The notes under the pieces are model-generated. The model was not told the origin of the DNA. It ran no database searches and saw only the letters and a program-made list of their open reading frames with translations. From positions 23,759,001-23,823,000 of the forward strand of contig NC_046681.1 of NCBI RefSeq assembly GCF_009870125.1: 64,000 nucleotides of DNA, given 5' to 3'. Within the stretch, counting starts at the first letter, position 1, and every line of letters begins with the position of its first letter. Both the position numbers and the translations under genes were made by a program. This stretch comes from Drosophila pseudoobscura. Taxonomy: Eukaryota; Arthropoda; Insecta; Diptera; Drosophilidae. Below are positions 48,131-60,214 of the stretch, in pieces.

Positions 48131-48309
48131 TAAAGATCGTCACCAGACCATAAATACCTTTCGAATTCGAATCAGCAATGCTTAAGTTTTCCCTTACTTT
48201 TGTGTTTTCCATTTTAGTAAATTTTTGTCATCGATATTTTTAATTTTCTGGTGCCCTTCGATTCTTCAGTTTCACTTCACTTTTTTCAATTTTTAAACCT
48301 TATAAATAG

Positions 48310-48425
48310 TACCAAGATATTGAATCGGAAACAAATTTCATATAAATTTTCATTCTAAGGGACTTACTTTTCGGTCCCAAAAACCCAACAACAAAATACA
48401 CAGTCTTTGGCGATGGAGGTCTCCT
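48310..48425 (-). repeat. dispersed repeat family A, copy 4 (internally deleted)
   Basis: On the minus strand it begins CGCCAAAGACTGTGTATTTT, continues with GGGACCGAAAAGTAAGTCCC and ends with GAAATTTGTTTCCGATTCAA and TATCTTGG. About 60 bp of the middle found in copies 2 and 3 is missing. Confidence 0.6.
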
Positions 48426-49544
48426 TCGCCGCAAACTTCTTCTAAACTACTTCTAAAATGTTCAGAAGAGCCTTTGGTGCGTCCCAATTTTTGTTCCCCT
48501 TTTTGAATATCACGGATAAAGCTCCCTAAGTGGCTTTCGTTTTCCCCTTCGTTACAAACACAATCGAAAAGTCTTAATATCCTTCCATCAAAAGCAACAA
48601 TCGCATAGATCTGTTGGACGCCAGAAACCACCATCAACCATCCCTCAATCACATTCCGCATTACCCTCATTGACGAATGAAGAAGATGAGGACAATGATG
48701 ATGATGCTCCGGGTTTTGGGAGCAGAATGCAACAAAATGCTGACGATTTCGGGGAACCGGGAACCGGGGACCGAAGGACTGTGGAAACTAAAAGCAATAT
48801 GTCGCCCCAGTTGCTGTTTCTTTGCTGTTCCTTTAGTGCTCTATCGATTCCGTTTATGTAACGTATTCGTATTCGTATCTGTATCTGTATCTTTTTCCTT
48901 TTTTGATTGTAGTTTAAAATGCATTTGATGTCGGGCAAGGGGTCCAAAGTAGGTCGTGTGGTGCAGTGCACTCGATTGGTGGCAGGGAAAGGATTATTCG
49001 ATGGCATGGATTACTCATATTTGGACTCTTGAATGATAAGTGATATCAAAGGAGTAAAAGGAGATCAAATATATACTATATGTCAGTAAAGTTAATGACG
49101 GAAACCCTAAAATAGTAACCCCATTAGATTCGTAGATTCACCTTCTTTGAGATAGAATAATAGACCTCTTTCTCCAGTAATTAATGGAATGATATATTTT
49201 AAAATTACCATTTGAATGTTATATTTTTGATAGACCTCTTGCATATATTTAATTGATTCTCACAATGCCCCCTCGGCGTTTTCCAACTTATTATGATCAA
49301 AATGGGATCCATTCTGACCAGATTTAATACATTTTTAATTTTATTTTATTTTGAATTCATTTTTCTTTTCACTGCTAGGACCTAGGAGCCTCTTAAAATA
49401 TCAAAAGCCGCAGTCAAAGCAGGAAAAATGTATTGAAAATTGTAAAGACTGTACAAAAATAAATTTCTGGACCATTATAAACCAGTCGACGTAGTATGGG
49501 GCACATATTGTGCGCGTTCTCTGGTTATATTTTTAACTCACCTT

Positions 49545-49575
49545 TTACTGCTAAGCTACTCTGTGAGAGAGTCTC
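49545..49575. repeat. single copy of the CTACTCTGTGAGAGAG module
   Basis: TTTTACTGCTAAGCTACTCT followed by GTGAGAGAG matches the conserved half of the modules at 53.65-54.12 kb. The second half (TCTAGTCTGATA) is not present nearby. Confidence 0.7.
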
Positions 49576-52500
49576 AGCCTGAGGCATTATTTTTGTACTT
49601 TGTTTCAACAAAAAGACCCCTAATACATGATTTCTTGCAATTTTTATAAACATACCTGCAAAAGAAAAGAGAAATCGATAAGTAAAAGGTTCAAGCGAAG
49701 AACAATAGACTGAATTAGTGCTCTTAAAATTAAAATTCCCTTAAAAATGTGTCTTCATTACTATTCTATAGTCTCTAGATCCTGCAGGTATACCGCCCCA
49801 TCCCTAAGTTGGGGGATCCTTCAGAGCAGCTTTGCCTCTTTGCATTTTGAAAATACAAATAAAGTTTCCTATTCCAAAGAAACAGCTCCAACAGCTTTAT
49901 TCAATTTCGTGGCCACACACCGTCCTCTCCCAAAGGATCGTCTTTGGGCTGCCATCAACCACAACAAATGCTCTCTCTCTCTCTCTCTCTGCCCCCCGCA
50001 CAAAACTTCAATCAGGCAAAAGACCACAAATCCCAAAAATCAGTCACAATTATTACACCCACAGCAGGAGCAGAAGGAGCAGGTCCTGAGGTTATCCGCC
50101 AGCCACGCGCTCTCAGTCCCTGTTCATTAAGCTTTCCATTTAAAACCAAACCAACGGGAAAATCCTTTTGGAACAATGCTAAAACTATTCCCCATAACAA
50201 ATACGAGCACTGAAAGGGGGGCGGCTGGGACTCGGCACTGGCTGGGGAGCGGGGGAGGCTCTCGGGTGGGCGGAAAGTTGGTTGACTGATTGATAGACAA
50301 GGAGACAGTCAGCGACACCATCAACGTCGTCTCGGCCATGGTTGTGCTCCTCGTCCTTCCCCCTGGGTCCTTGTCAATTAACGTACGAAAATGACTTCCG
50401 CTTTGATTGTGCGACGCTTGAACAGCCTCCCCCCTCCCCTCCCCCCCCACCCACTGGTTGGTTGGTGCCCTTTTCCATCCAAGAGCTAACCTCATCCATC
50501 GATCGACTGTCAACTGGTTGACTGCCTGCCTAACAGTCAGCCTGTTTCCGTTTCCGATTAAAGCTTTGGCAAATAGTTTTGAGTGTTTTGTTCCCTCGCA
50601 CACGCTCATCATTCCCTTGCTCCTTCCTTTCCATTCTCTGGGCCAAAAGTTTCACATGAAATGATTTCTGCAATTGTTCATCAAACATCATCATCATTAT
50701 CATCGTCGTCATCCCCTCCCAACAATCGTGTGATTAATGACCGTTTAATTGTGAATTTCATGAGGGTGGGGCCTTGGATAACAATATTGTAGTTCCAATT
50801 TATGATTTATTGAAAAAAGGTCCCACCAATGAGGCAGGGATTGGAAGTGTTTTGGAAGACTGACTGTTGGGTTTCTTAAAGGAAATTAATGGTGAGTCGG
50901 TCCCCAGAAGCCAACACTAGAAACAGAAAACAAGATGCATGGCTTGGGCATGACACAGGCAATTGATTCTTTCCGTGATCTCCGTGTTCTCTGGATATTT
51001 TGTATGTATTTCCACATGGGATAGACTATATCAAAGGTCCACTCCAAGTCAGAGAATTATATTCTAAATTTGTTATAAAAAAGATCGACTTTTCAATCAA
51101 TGTCCTTCTTAGTCCGTTCCTCAATCGTTTGGAGTACATTTATAAGAAATTATTGATACTCTCTAGTGACCGCGCTTCCATCCACACAAATCCATCCAAA
51201 TCCCAGTCTGAATGCCCCCTTTCAAACCCCAAGAGCCCCAACGAATGCCTTGCAAATGACTCTCCGCAAATCAGATTCGCTGAGCATCACTTATACACGG
51301 GACGAGGACACCTTTTGGGAATAACTAAAGCATGAAATTAGGCAAACAACTTTTACCCAGCAAAAACAACAACAAGAACAGCGATGCGACGCGTTGCGGC
51401 ACCAAAAAGGAAAGGCTAGTCGAAGCCTTAGATGCCCTAGCAGATCGATCAACTACTGGGATATGAAATAGGTGTTTATGGGTAAGATAGATGGGTACCA
51501 GATAGCCTCAAGAATATTCTAAAAGGAACAGAAAGGCTTCCCCGTCCTTCAGAAATATCATAGTACCCTTTGCTAGGGCATACACGGGGCCTGGCAGGCG
51601 CAGCCCAAGAAAAGAGCAAACAAAACGAACGCACTGGGGCACTTAAAACGCAAAAAAGAGCATCCAACGAGCAGCAGGCGTGGATCAAGGAGTGGGCAAA
51701 GCCAGCAGAAGGTGTGGGGGAAAGCCATGGAGGAGGAAAGGCGCTGGTGGACGAAGACATCGCCGTGTTGTCGCAGAGCCCCGCAATGCAGACGACGACG
51801 AGGCAAACAGAACGCCTAAGTAATTGCAAAATAAACAAGCATCAACAAAAGATTAAGACGCGCTGAGCCACGCCTACTTTGCCTACTTCCTGCAGAGGGT
51901 TGGAGGGTTAAGGCGTTATGATACCCCGTAATTGGATTTAATGTTTACCGGGCTAAAACTAGCGGCAAAGAAACAGAGAAACGAATAAAGAAATAAAGAG
52001 AGGAAAAATAAAATAAATAATAATAAAATAATAAATAAATTCAAAAAAATAATAAATAAATAATAACAATATTTAATAATGAATAACAATAGTGAATAAA
52101 TAATAATAATAATGAATAAATGATAATAATAATAATGAATAAATAATAATAATAATGAATAAATAATAGTAATGATTACAAAATAATAATAATTAATACA
52201 AAATAATAATAATTAATACAAAATAATAATAATGAATACAAAATAATAATAATGAATACAAAATAATAATAATGAATACAAAATAATAATAATAATGAAT
52301 ATAAAATAATAATAAGGAATATAAAATAATAATAAGGAATATAAAATAATAATAAGGAATATAAAATGATAATAATGAATATAAAATAATAATAATGAAT
52401 ATAAAATAATAATAATGAATATAAAATAATAATAATGAATATAAAATAATAATAATGAATACAAAATAATAATAATAATGAAGGGTTTATCACTAGATAA

Positions 52501-53639
52501 TGGATATAGGAACCATATCCACTTTAATTAATTTCTTTAATTATTTTGAAATTATTCATTAAATTCATTGACACAAAAACAAATACACCCTGTTGTAATC
52601 TACAAGTACAGGGTATAACACTAGCAGAAAATGAGTTGAAAGGCGGTTACAATTGCAAATATTTTATTTGTTTTTCAATTGCATTAAGAACCTTAAAAAT
52701 AAGTTTGAAAACAATTAAACAGCTCAAAGAAGTTTACGTTTTATGGCCAGGACTGAAAATTATACAGTTCTTATGGAGGAACGTGAATCAGAATCAGAAG
52801 AAGGTGGAAGGAAGATAACTTTCCCGACATTTTTGTGGCCGATGTGCAAATGAAGCTCAACGTAAGATGTGGTCGACGGGCACTTCTATAAAATCCACCA
52901 TCCACTGCTTATAAAAGTTGTCGTTGCACAAATTTGTGCCTCCAGTGTCCTGTGTTCCTCCTTGATATTCTTTGGATTTTGGGAAAGCAAAAATTGTTAG
53001 CGCAAAAAGTTTTCACAACTGTGTTAAGAAAATACCAGAAAAGGAGTTTGGCGGCAACGGCGGCGGCAGGGTATGGTAAGAGGTTGCCCTTCGAAGCGTT
53101 AAGCAATTTGCCAGCTTCTTGCACAATGTTCCCCCTGGGGGGAGGGGTCCGTCTTGGCCCGGCCAATGCGGGTCTAACAGTTAAGTGCGGGATTAAGAAA
53201 AGATAAACATTTGTAAGGATTTGGTTCAAAGTTTGCCTTTTGCCTGTTTGTTTGTTTGTTTGTTTTTGTTTGCCTTCTTATTATTATTATTGTTCTTGTT
53301 GTTAATTTTCGGAGGGGAGGAAGTCCAGAGCCATAGTCTTTCTCGGATTGCAGTTGGAACTGCAGTTGATGCAAGTTTTTCTTAGAATTTCTTTCGTTCT
53401 CTCTCGCTTTCTCTGTTTATTTCTTTGGTTGATGAAAGGAGGCAAATAATGTGGGAAATGCAGCTGGAATGAATGATTATGAAAAAGTTGTACAGTAGGG
53501 GTTGGAGAATGGCTCCATAAATTAACAGGAGAGTCCTTGGCAGTGGTTTTTAATGAGAACTGAATGAGAGAATAGGTAAATGCTTAGCTGTGATTAGAGA
53601 ACAATTAAAACTGGGGAAAACAGGAGACAGTGCTTGATG
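49576..53639. other. non-coding, no gene seen
   Basis: Contains a CT run (49971-49992), C-rich sequence near 50430-50455, an ATC run (50685-50712) and the 20-bp array at 52.0-52.5 kb. No domain is recognisable in any frame. Confidence 0.6.
52010..52478. repeat. AAT-rich array with a 20-bp unit
   Basis: The left part is simple AATAAATAAT. From about 52190 the unit AAAATAATAATAATGAATAC is repeated, with a central block of AAGGAATAT variants and a right block of AATGAATAT. Minus-strand open frames of 83-105 codons (YYYFIFIIIILYSLL) are an effect of the repeat. Confidence 0.9.
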
Positions 53640-54125
53640 TAGGGCTTCCATTGAGTGTTTTCCTGCCTGCTAATCTACTCTGTGAGAGAGAAAACGCGTA
53701 ATGCAGGAGTTACTTATGGTATAAGCAAAATGTATTGCATGTTTTCCTTTTTCTAATCTGATAAAGAATATATCTGAATTTTTTTACTGCTAAGCTACTC
53801 TGAGAGAGAGAAAAATCTTTGATGCAGGGGTTGTAAATGGCATTAGAAAAATCTATAATAAACTTTTCTTCTTCTAGTCTGATATTTCCTATTTTTCTTG
53901 CTGCTAAGCTACTCTGTGAGAGAGAAAATGTTCGAAGCAGTGGTTCCATATTGAATATATTCCATATTTAAATTTTGTCCTTCTAGTCTGAATATTTTCT
54001 ACATTTTCGTCCTGCTAAGCTACTCTGTGAGAGAGAAAACGTTCGATACAGGCTTTCCATTAAGGCATAGGCAAAATTGATTGAATTTTTTGCTTCTTCT
54101 AGTCTGATAAAGACTATTTCTTGGT
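53640..54125. repeat. four tandem ~115-bp modules (CTACTCTGTGAGAGAG)
   Basis: The block TGCTAAGCTACTCTGTGAGA, usually after a T-rich tract, recurs with CTACTCTG at 53675, 53795, 53909 and 54020 (spacings 120, 114 and 111). Each is followed about 65-75 bp later by TTCTTCTAGTCTGATA or a close variant. Between these two blocks the sequence is diverged. Single copies of the first block are at 49549-49573 and 54991-55022. Confidence 0.8.
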
Positions 54126-54987
54126 TCTCTTCAAGCCCGAATCCATTTCATGCGCCTCAGTCTGGACTCTCTCCAACATTTACAATCTCCCTACTCCCTT
54201 ATTCATTACAGCCATAAATGATTCCCATTTCTTGCTTTTTTATGACTGCCAACACCCAGAGAGCGCAGCCACAAACAACATCAATTGCAATGTATAGAAC
54301 ATTTGGTCGATGACTTGTAGACAAGAATCGTAAAATATCAACGCCAATAACTTTTGCCAATGGCTGCCGGAGCATCCCTATGCATCCCTCGCCCTTGTGG
54401 CGAGGGGAGGGTCTAGTCCTATCCCGGCCCTATCATTGACTGACTAAGCAGGATGCATCAGAAGCATCAGAACTGAAAATCGTGTGGCAAACGTTTTGCG
54501 ACGAAGAGTGAAGACACCCCGGCGGCGGTGTTGGGTGCACAGCGCACGCCACACGCCCCAGGCAAATGCAAACGCAGACAAAGCAAAGTAAAGGACAGCA
54601 CAGGAGCAGGGACAGGAGGGGGGCAGAAGTGGCAGGAGGAGATGCCACAAATAGAGCTGCATGCGTGTGGATAACTGTTGTATGGCAGTTCTTTTTTGCC
54701 CGAAGGCGTCCGTCATATGTGAAGCAGAAGCTACCATATTGATGATGCATTTGGTGTGGCCAATGCACAAAGGGCGTAGAAGGTTGCCGCCGCCGCCGCC
54801 ACCGCCTCACCCCGAACGGCCACAACCTCTAGGCGGGGCAGGCAGCTTCAAATAGCTGCTCATTTTTTTGTATTTTTCTGCTGCCTCTGTTGCTCCCTTT
54901 GCACTGCAGGAAATATCTTTGAATATTGCTCCAGACTTTCAGGAATAGAACTAGAGGTGCAGTGAGGGTGGGACAGAGCTCTCTTTC

Positions 54988-55023
54988 AGTACTCTAACTG
55001 CTAAGCCACTCTGCGCGAGAGCA
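54988..55023. repeat. single diverged copy of the same module
   Basis: AACTGCTAAGCCACTCTGCG then CGAGAGCAG keeps the pattern with compensating changes; CTGCT and AGCAG can pair across the block. Confidence 0.55.
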
Positions 55024-55807
55024 GTCCAGGGTTGACTACCCAAGGGAAATTGTTTTCTACCTTTTTGGGCATAAAAATGATCAGATTCAGCCTTCTGGTA
55101 GACAAGATATTTCCCTTTGATTCCAAGTCTTCGATTTTCTCATATTCCTTCATCGAGACCCATCAAAAGTCCTTGAAAACTATCCATAAGGAACCATGGA
55201 TATATCCCGAAAGGTATTATTTATCGATTCCAATCAAAGATCCTTTAAGGATCCCGATTGGTTCTTCTTTTAATTTACCAATTAAATATTTCTCTCAGTG
55301 TTTGCCAGTTTAGTGTATTTTGTGAATCTTTCCCCCTTTTTTTTATGAACTATGCAGTTGGCAGTCTGTGTCTGTGCCCCTCGCAGTCCCTCGGAGGCGC
55401 AAAATGTGTGCACAAAGGCTTAAGGCAAACAAAGCTGATTCAGCAGCAGCGGCCGTTGAGGCGACTACTGTCTGTCAGCAGCTACTCCTCGACTGCACTG
55501 CAACGACTGCACAATGGCAGAGGCCAGGGGCCAGAGGCGCGCGGACCATAGGGGGTCGCAAAGAAATATCCATTGCTGGAGTGCGAGGGCCTCTCTTTTT
55601 TTTCTTTTTTTTTTGTTGCCCAACGCAAACAAATGAAAGTGGATCCACTTGAGCGCAGCAAATGAAGTGCCATAGTTGGGTGGGCAGCAGGTTGGGGCGG
55701 TGGGGTGGGGGGGTTGCTGGAAAGGGTGTAGCGACAGCAGCCGGATCGGACAGTAAAAGTGCAACGAAAGCGAAAAAAGAACTTGAAACAAATACAAAAG
55801 GGGTAAC

Positions 55808-55833
55808 CCCCCACACACACACACACACACAAA
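55808..55833. repeat. CA microsatellite
   Basis: CCCCC followed by about 11 CA units. Confidence 0.95.
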
Positions 55834-56214
55834 ACGTCGATGCTAGCCGTACAAATGATACACGAGGAGTACAGTAGAGACTGTCGTTGTTAGACATCAC
55901 CAGATTCTAGGGTGTCAAACGCCATCATTATAAAGGCTCCTCTAGGCACAGAACTACGATGTGACGGTGCGTCAAGGAGCCCTTTAGGGAGTAAGGGGTT
56001 CTGCTACACACTTTCCACTTTTGTTGATTCTTGTTTCGATCGTTTTAATCATTGAAGTATTATATAACAGTATCCCACTGGATCGTGTGAGGTTCGTTCT
56101 GTTCTTTTTTCGGTTTTAAACTTTTCTAACACACTTTTCTAGCACACTTTTTCAACAACAACAACAAATTTAAATAAAGATCGTGGTTTAAATTAAAATA
56201 ATCACTCAAAATAT

Positions 56215-56442
56215 TTTTTAAATATTTATTATATTTATTTATTTATTATATTTATTTATTATATTTATTTATTTATTATATTTATTTATTTATTATATTT
56301 ATTTATTTATTATATTTATTTATTTATTATATTTATTTATTTATTATATTTATTTATTTATTATATTTATTTATTTATTATATTTATTTATTTATTATAT
56401 TTATTTATTTATTTATTTATTATATTTATTTATTTATATATT
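56215..56442. repeat. 17-bp minisatellite (TATATTTATTTATTTAT)
   Basis: About 13 nearly perfect copies of TATATTTATTTATTTAT, with a shorter unit near the start and a longer one at the right. The low divergence suggests recent expansion. Confidence 0.9.
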
Positions 56443-57370
56443 TTATTTTGTTTATAATTAATTATAGTAATTTTCCATTTTCCGGCATAACCATGGAGGA
56501 GGGCTCCAAAATAATCATCACAATGGTTTTTAAAATATTTTAAATTAAGATTTTATTTAGTTTTTTGAGATATAGATGCTTAGATGATTCTTCACTTTCA
56601 CTGATCATTTTGATTTATCTTAAAACTTTGTTCCATTATTTTCTTTTCAAAATTTTTCCATAAGCGAACTGCATTAGAAAGCTTTCCTCTAATTTTTTTT
56701 CATTTGCAGCTCTAAAGATCTAGAAGTTGAAACCAATAGTGAAAGGTTTCCATACTTTTTGTTACTCTTCGGAATTTTATTTTTTTCTTTATGGTACGGT
56801 TGGCGTTCTCTGATTTTGTTCATTTTAGTGGTTTACCACGGTACATGTATTTATGTACGAGAATGTCGGTCGCTTTTGCAACAGTGTCATATGTGTTGCA
56901 CACCAGTTGATGATGTTGCTGACGCTGCCAGGACACGCCGGGACAGGACAGTATAGGATAGGTCAGGCCAAATGGAGAGTACGGTTAGGGGGGGTTGAGG
57001 GGACTGCTCCTGCTGCTTACATTGGATGAGCCGCGCTGGAGCACAATTTTCAAGAGATACGTCAATATTTGACAAGTCGTCATTGTCGTTTGGCTGCCTG
57101 CTGACTGCCGCCTCCTACCGGCTGCTGGCTCCTCCTCTGCCTCCTCCTTGTTGTCCTTGCCGTCCTGTATTAACCGTTATTTTCGCTGCGCTCTTTGCTC
57201 CCTCCTATCTCTCTTTTTTGTACATTATATGTGTGTTCTTCTTTTTTTTTTTAGTTTTTTCCTCCGATTTGTCGTTGGTACTTATGCAGAGTTGCATTTG
57301 TTTTATAGTCGGTTTATTCTTTTTTTTTCAGCTGACAGCAAATGGAGTGTAAAACTGTAAAGGAGGAAAA

Positions 57371-57372
<2 letters not shown>

Positions 57373-57408
<36 letters not shown>
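57373..57408. repeat. GA microsatellite
   Basis: About 17 uninterrupted GA units. Confidence 0.95.
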
Positions 57409-57409
<1 letters not shown>

Positions 57410-57584
57410 GTCAAAGTAAAAGAGAAGGCATAAGGGTCTAAGAGCGGGGAGATTGATAAAAATAATAAGCTCAAGTAAAAAATGACTGACATATAGTACC
57501 GGAATTCTGCAAGGGAATTTGATGTTCTAATTTCCCATAAGCGAACGGACACAAATGTCTTCACAAACGATTGAATGAGGAAAT

Positions 57585-57830
57585 AATAATAAAAAAAAAA
57601 AAAATAAAGCGAAAAAAATACAGAAAAATAAATAAATGAAGAATAAATAAATAATAAATAAATACCAAGAAAAACGAGAAATAAATAAAAAAAAACTAAA
57701 AAAAAAACAAGAAATACAAAAAACAAGAAAAAAAATGTAAAAAAAACAAAAAAAAAGAAATAAGTAAAAAAACAAAAGAAAAAGAAATAAGTAAAAAAAC
57801 AAAGAATAAAAAAATCGAAAAGTAAGAAAT
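57585..57830. repeat. A-rich tract with AAATAAATAC motifs
   Basis: About 250 bp that is almost entirely A with T, G or C interruptions (AAAAAACAAG, AAATAAATAAT). Phe-rich minus-strand frames here are composition artefacts. Confidence 0.85.
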
Positions 57831-59039
57831 CTTGCGGATTATGAAAACGGGAACCGCAATTTGTGTGATTTCATATAAATACAAGATACCCAATTTTGTA
57901 CCAAACCAAACGTAGGAACTGTACGCTAAAATACCGCCCTTTCATTCGAAATTAACCATAACTTTCCTTACACATCTCCGGCATGGCAATGCCTCACATG
58001 GCAGCATCAATCACATGATAAATTTCTTCATTTGCCCCCACTCCACTTATTACCGCCTGATGTACTACTGATGAGTGAGTATCTTCCTCTAACCAGCCGA
58101 AAACTTTTCAATTCTGATGGCTTATTAAAAGTACCAGGCAATATGAGACTCGTTCGAGCCCCTCGAGGCAGAACAGAACATCCGAAACACAAAAACAAAA
58201 ACAGAGCCTAAGCCTAAAACTCAAACTCTATTGAACTTCAAGCTTGGTTACCCGCACTAAGTGGAGGACTCCCCAATGATGATAATGATGATGACTAGAA
58301 GAAGGAGAATGCGATGATGATGATGATGATGAGGAGGACACTCTATACAGGGACTGAAAGGCACACCTCAAGCGCAGGAAAAGCCGCCACTCGATAGACA
58401 GACAGAGAGACAGAAAGACAGACAGACTGCAGACAGACAGACCTACGATGAGATGAAGAGGCAGCATCGGCAAGAGCAGCAGCTGCTGCTATACTGTGGA
58501 TGCCGCATGTTGCAGCTTTTGTTGTTGTTGCTTACCTAAATGCAATGGCAAAAGTTTTATGTTCAAAACATGAACAAGTGGTGGGGGAGGAGGTGGGGGC
58601 AAAAGGATTGCGGAGACAACACAGCAACGACGACGACTAAGCTTACTTCCGCATGCATTAACGATGCACACCCCCCCAGAGGGGGTGCTGTAGAGTCGGG
58701 GGTTTGGGGGTTTATGGGGATATACTACTGGCTGCATAATGGGGTCTGGGTCCGGGCAACAGCCAATGACCATTAGACGGACCACAGTTGCCCAGAGCGG
58801 AGTTTGGCCATGCGGAGTGTGTCGTGGACATGGGATGTACAATAAGGCAAAACGAGTTATTAATAAACAAGATTGAGAGTGCCATTTGGGCTATAGAAGA
58901 AGTCGGAATACTCTCAACTAAAGGAGCTCTCTTTAAAATTACACTGAACAATGTTTATGGTCTAAATGTATCTCAAAGATGTGTAAAATTACCCCATATC
59001 ATGAATTGAACTTATGTAATTTGAATATCATGTAAATAT

Positions 59040-59200
59040 ATTTAGTTTTTTTTTTTTAACTTTTTAATATTTTTCAGTATTTTATATTATTTTTTTTTTA
59101 GTATTTTATATTATTTTTTTTCAGTATTTTATAGTATTTTTTAGTATTTTCAGTATTTTTAGTATTTTTTTAGTATTTTTAGTATTTTTTAGTATGAGAC
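59040..59200. repeat. T-rich TAGTATTTT tandem tract
   Basis: Repeats of TTTTTAGTATTTT with a TATATT variant. A weaker version of the same motif is at about 48-150. Confidence 0.85.
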
Positions 59201-59534
59201 CACAGATCACTTATTCCTTCTTGATTATATGCCAACACTCGGACAGTCAGAGCTCTTTAAAGCTTCCCGATTAATTCTACATTCAGTAGAAACATTCCCA
59301 GCACTAACACCCCACATACATACATATGTACTCGTATGTAGCTCTCATTGGACAATATTGACTTCATTGATTATGGGTACGTACGGTGCGCGCATCCACC
59401 ATCCTATCCTAACTAATTTCAGGGGAAAAGCAAACAACCCGACAATGCCTTGATGGCTTATGGTAAGTGTATAATAAACAAATATGAAGTGGTCTGGGTA
59501 TAATATTCCGGCCTAATACAGGAAGCGGAAGTGC

Positions 59535-59563
59535 TAACATCCACACACACACACACACACACA
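59535..59563. repeat. CA microsatellite
   Basis: (CA)n of about 13 units followed by GACAGAGAGAC. Confidence 0.95.
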
Positions 59564-60192
59564 GACAGAGAGACATAAACACACATGGAGAGAGGCGGCG
59601 GCGGCTCAGACGGAAAGATAGGCGCAAAACTAAATGCGAACAAATATTGCAAAAGTTTTTGCCATAGAACATAAATTTCTGTCATGGGGCATCATTAATT
59701 AGCGGGGAATGGCCACACCTTCCACCTTCACTCAAAGCGGAAGTACAGTCGGGGGTCAACAACAACAAAAACAGTGTTGGAAAAAGTTAAATTAAGCTTC
59801 AACGAGTGTGCTGTAATTTTATGTATATTTTTCTGACTCTCCCGTTTATGAATCCTCCACTTGACATGAAATTTCAAATTGAAATCATCAATCATCCTGC
59901 AGGACCCACCCAGCGGAGACGTAACTTGACGTCATGGAACGAAATGGGAAAGAAACGGTACGGGAACGGGCAAAAGGAGAACTAATGAAAGCCAAACACA
60001 GCAGGAGGCTGCAGCGGCAGCGATATGTTATTAGGAGCGGTTGGAGTATGGAGGATAGAGGATTGGTGTAGAGATCACAGGTGGCGGCACAGGGTGCACA
60101 AAAACGCTGTCGGTGCAATTTTGTGGCACCTTTTGCTTTGCTTAAGCTTTTTGTTCCTTTTTATTCTTTAGAAAACGTGTTTTTTTTTTCTT

Positions 60193-60214
60193 ACCCTAGC
60201 AAGGGGTATTACGA
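60193..60214 (+). repeat. TACCC..GGGGTATTACGA palindrome, INE-1-like
   Basis: TACCCTAGCAAGGGGTATTA is a short imperfect stem-loop of the same kind as at 31411 and 32189. No longer homology is seen. Confidence 0.35.

Larger units (their letters stand above)
43897..49544. other. non-coding upstream of the fucosyltransferase pair
   Basis: Holds the inverted dispersed repeat (44475-44770), the 14-bp shared site, CACCCAC repeats (45930-45958), two minisatellites, ACTAGTT-containing short palindromes (46745-46860), GCATGCCGCAT repeats (47660-47700) and family A copy 4. A minus-strand frame at 45462-45689 starts with a signal-anchor-like MALELFVAVLLLCVSLALF but has no further support. Confidence 0.6.

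Noticed and set aside
52176..52493. 105-codon minus-strand frame (Tyr/Ile/Leu-rich)
   Set aside because: Produced entirely by the AAT-rich 20-bp array.
54433..54825. 130-codon minus-strand frame
   Set aside because: Low-complexity Pro/Cys/Ser-rich sequence over GC-rich repeats; no motif or splice support.
57527..57802. Phe-rich minus-strand frames resembling membrane proteins
   Set aside because: They come from an A-rich tract; hydrophobicity is a composition artefact.
58140..58165. tRNA T-arm-like GTTCGAGCCCC
   Set aside because: No acceptor stem, D-arm or anticodon arm could be placed around it.
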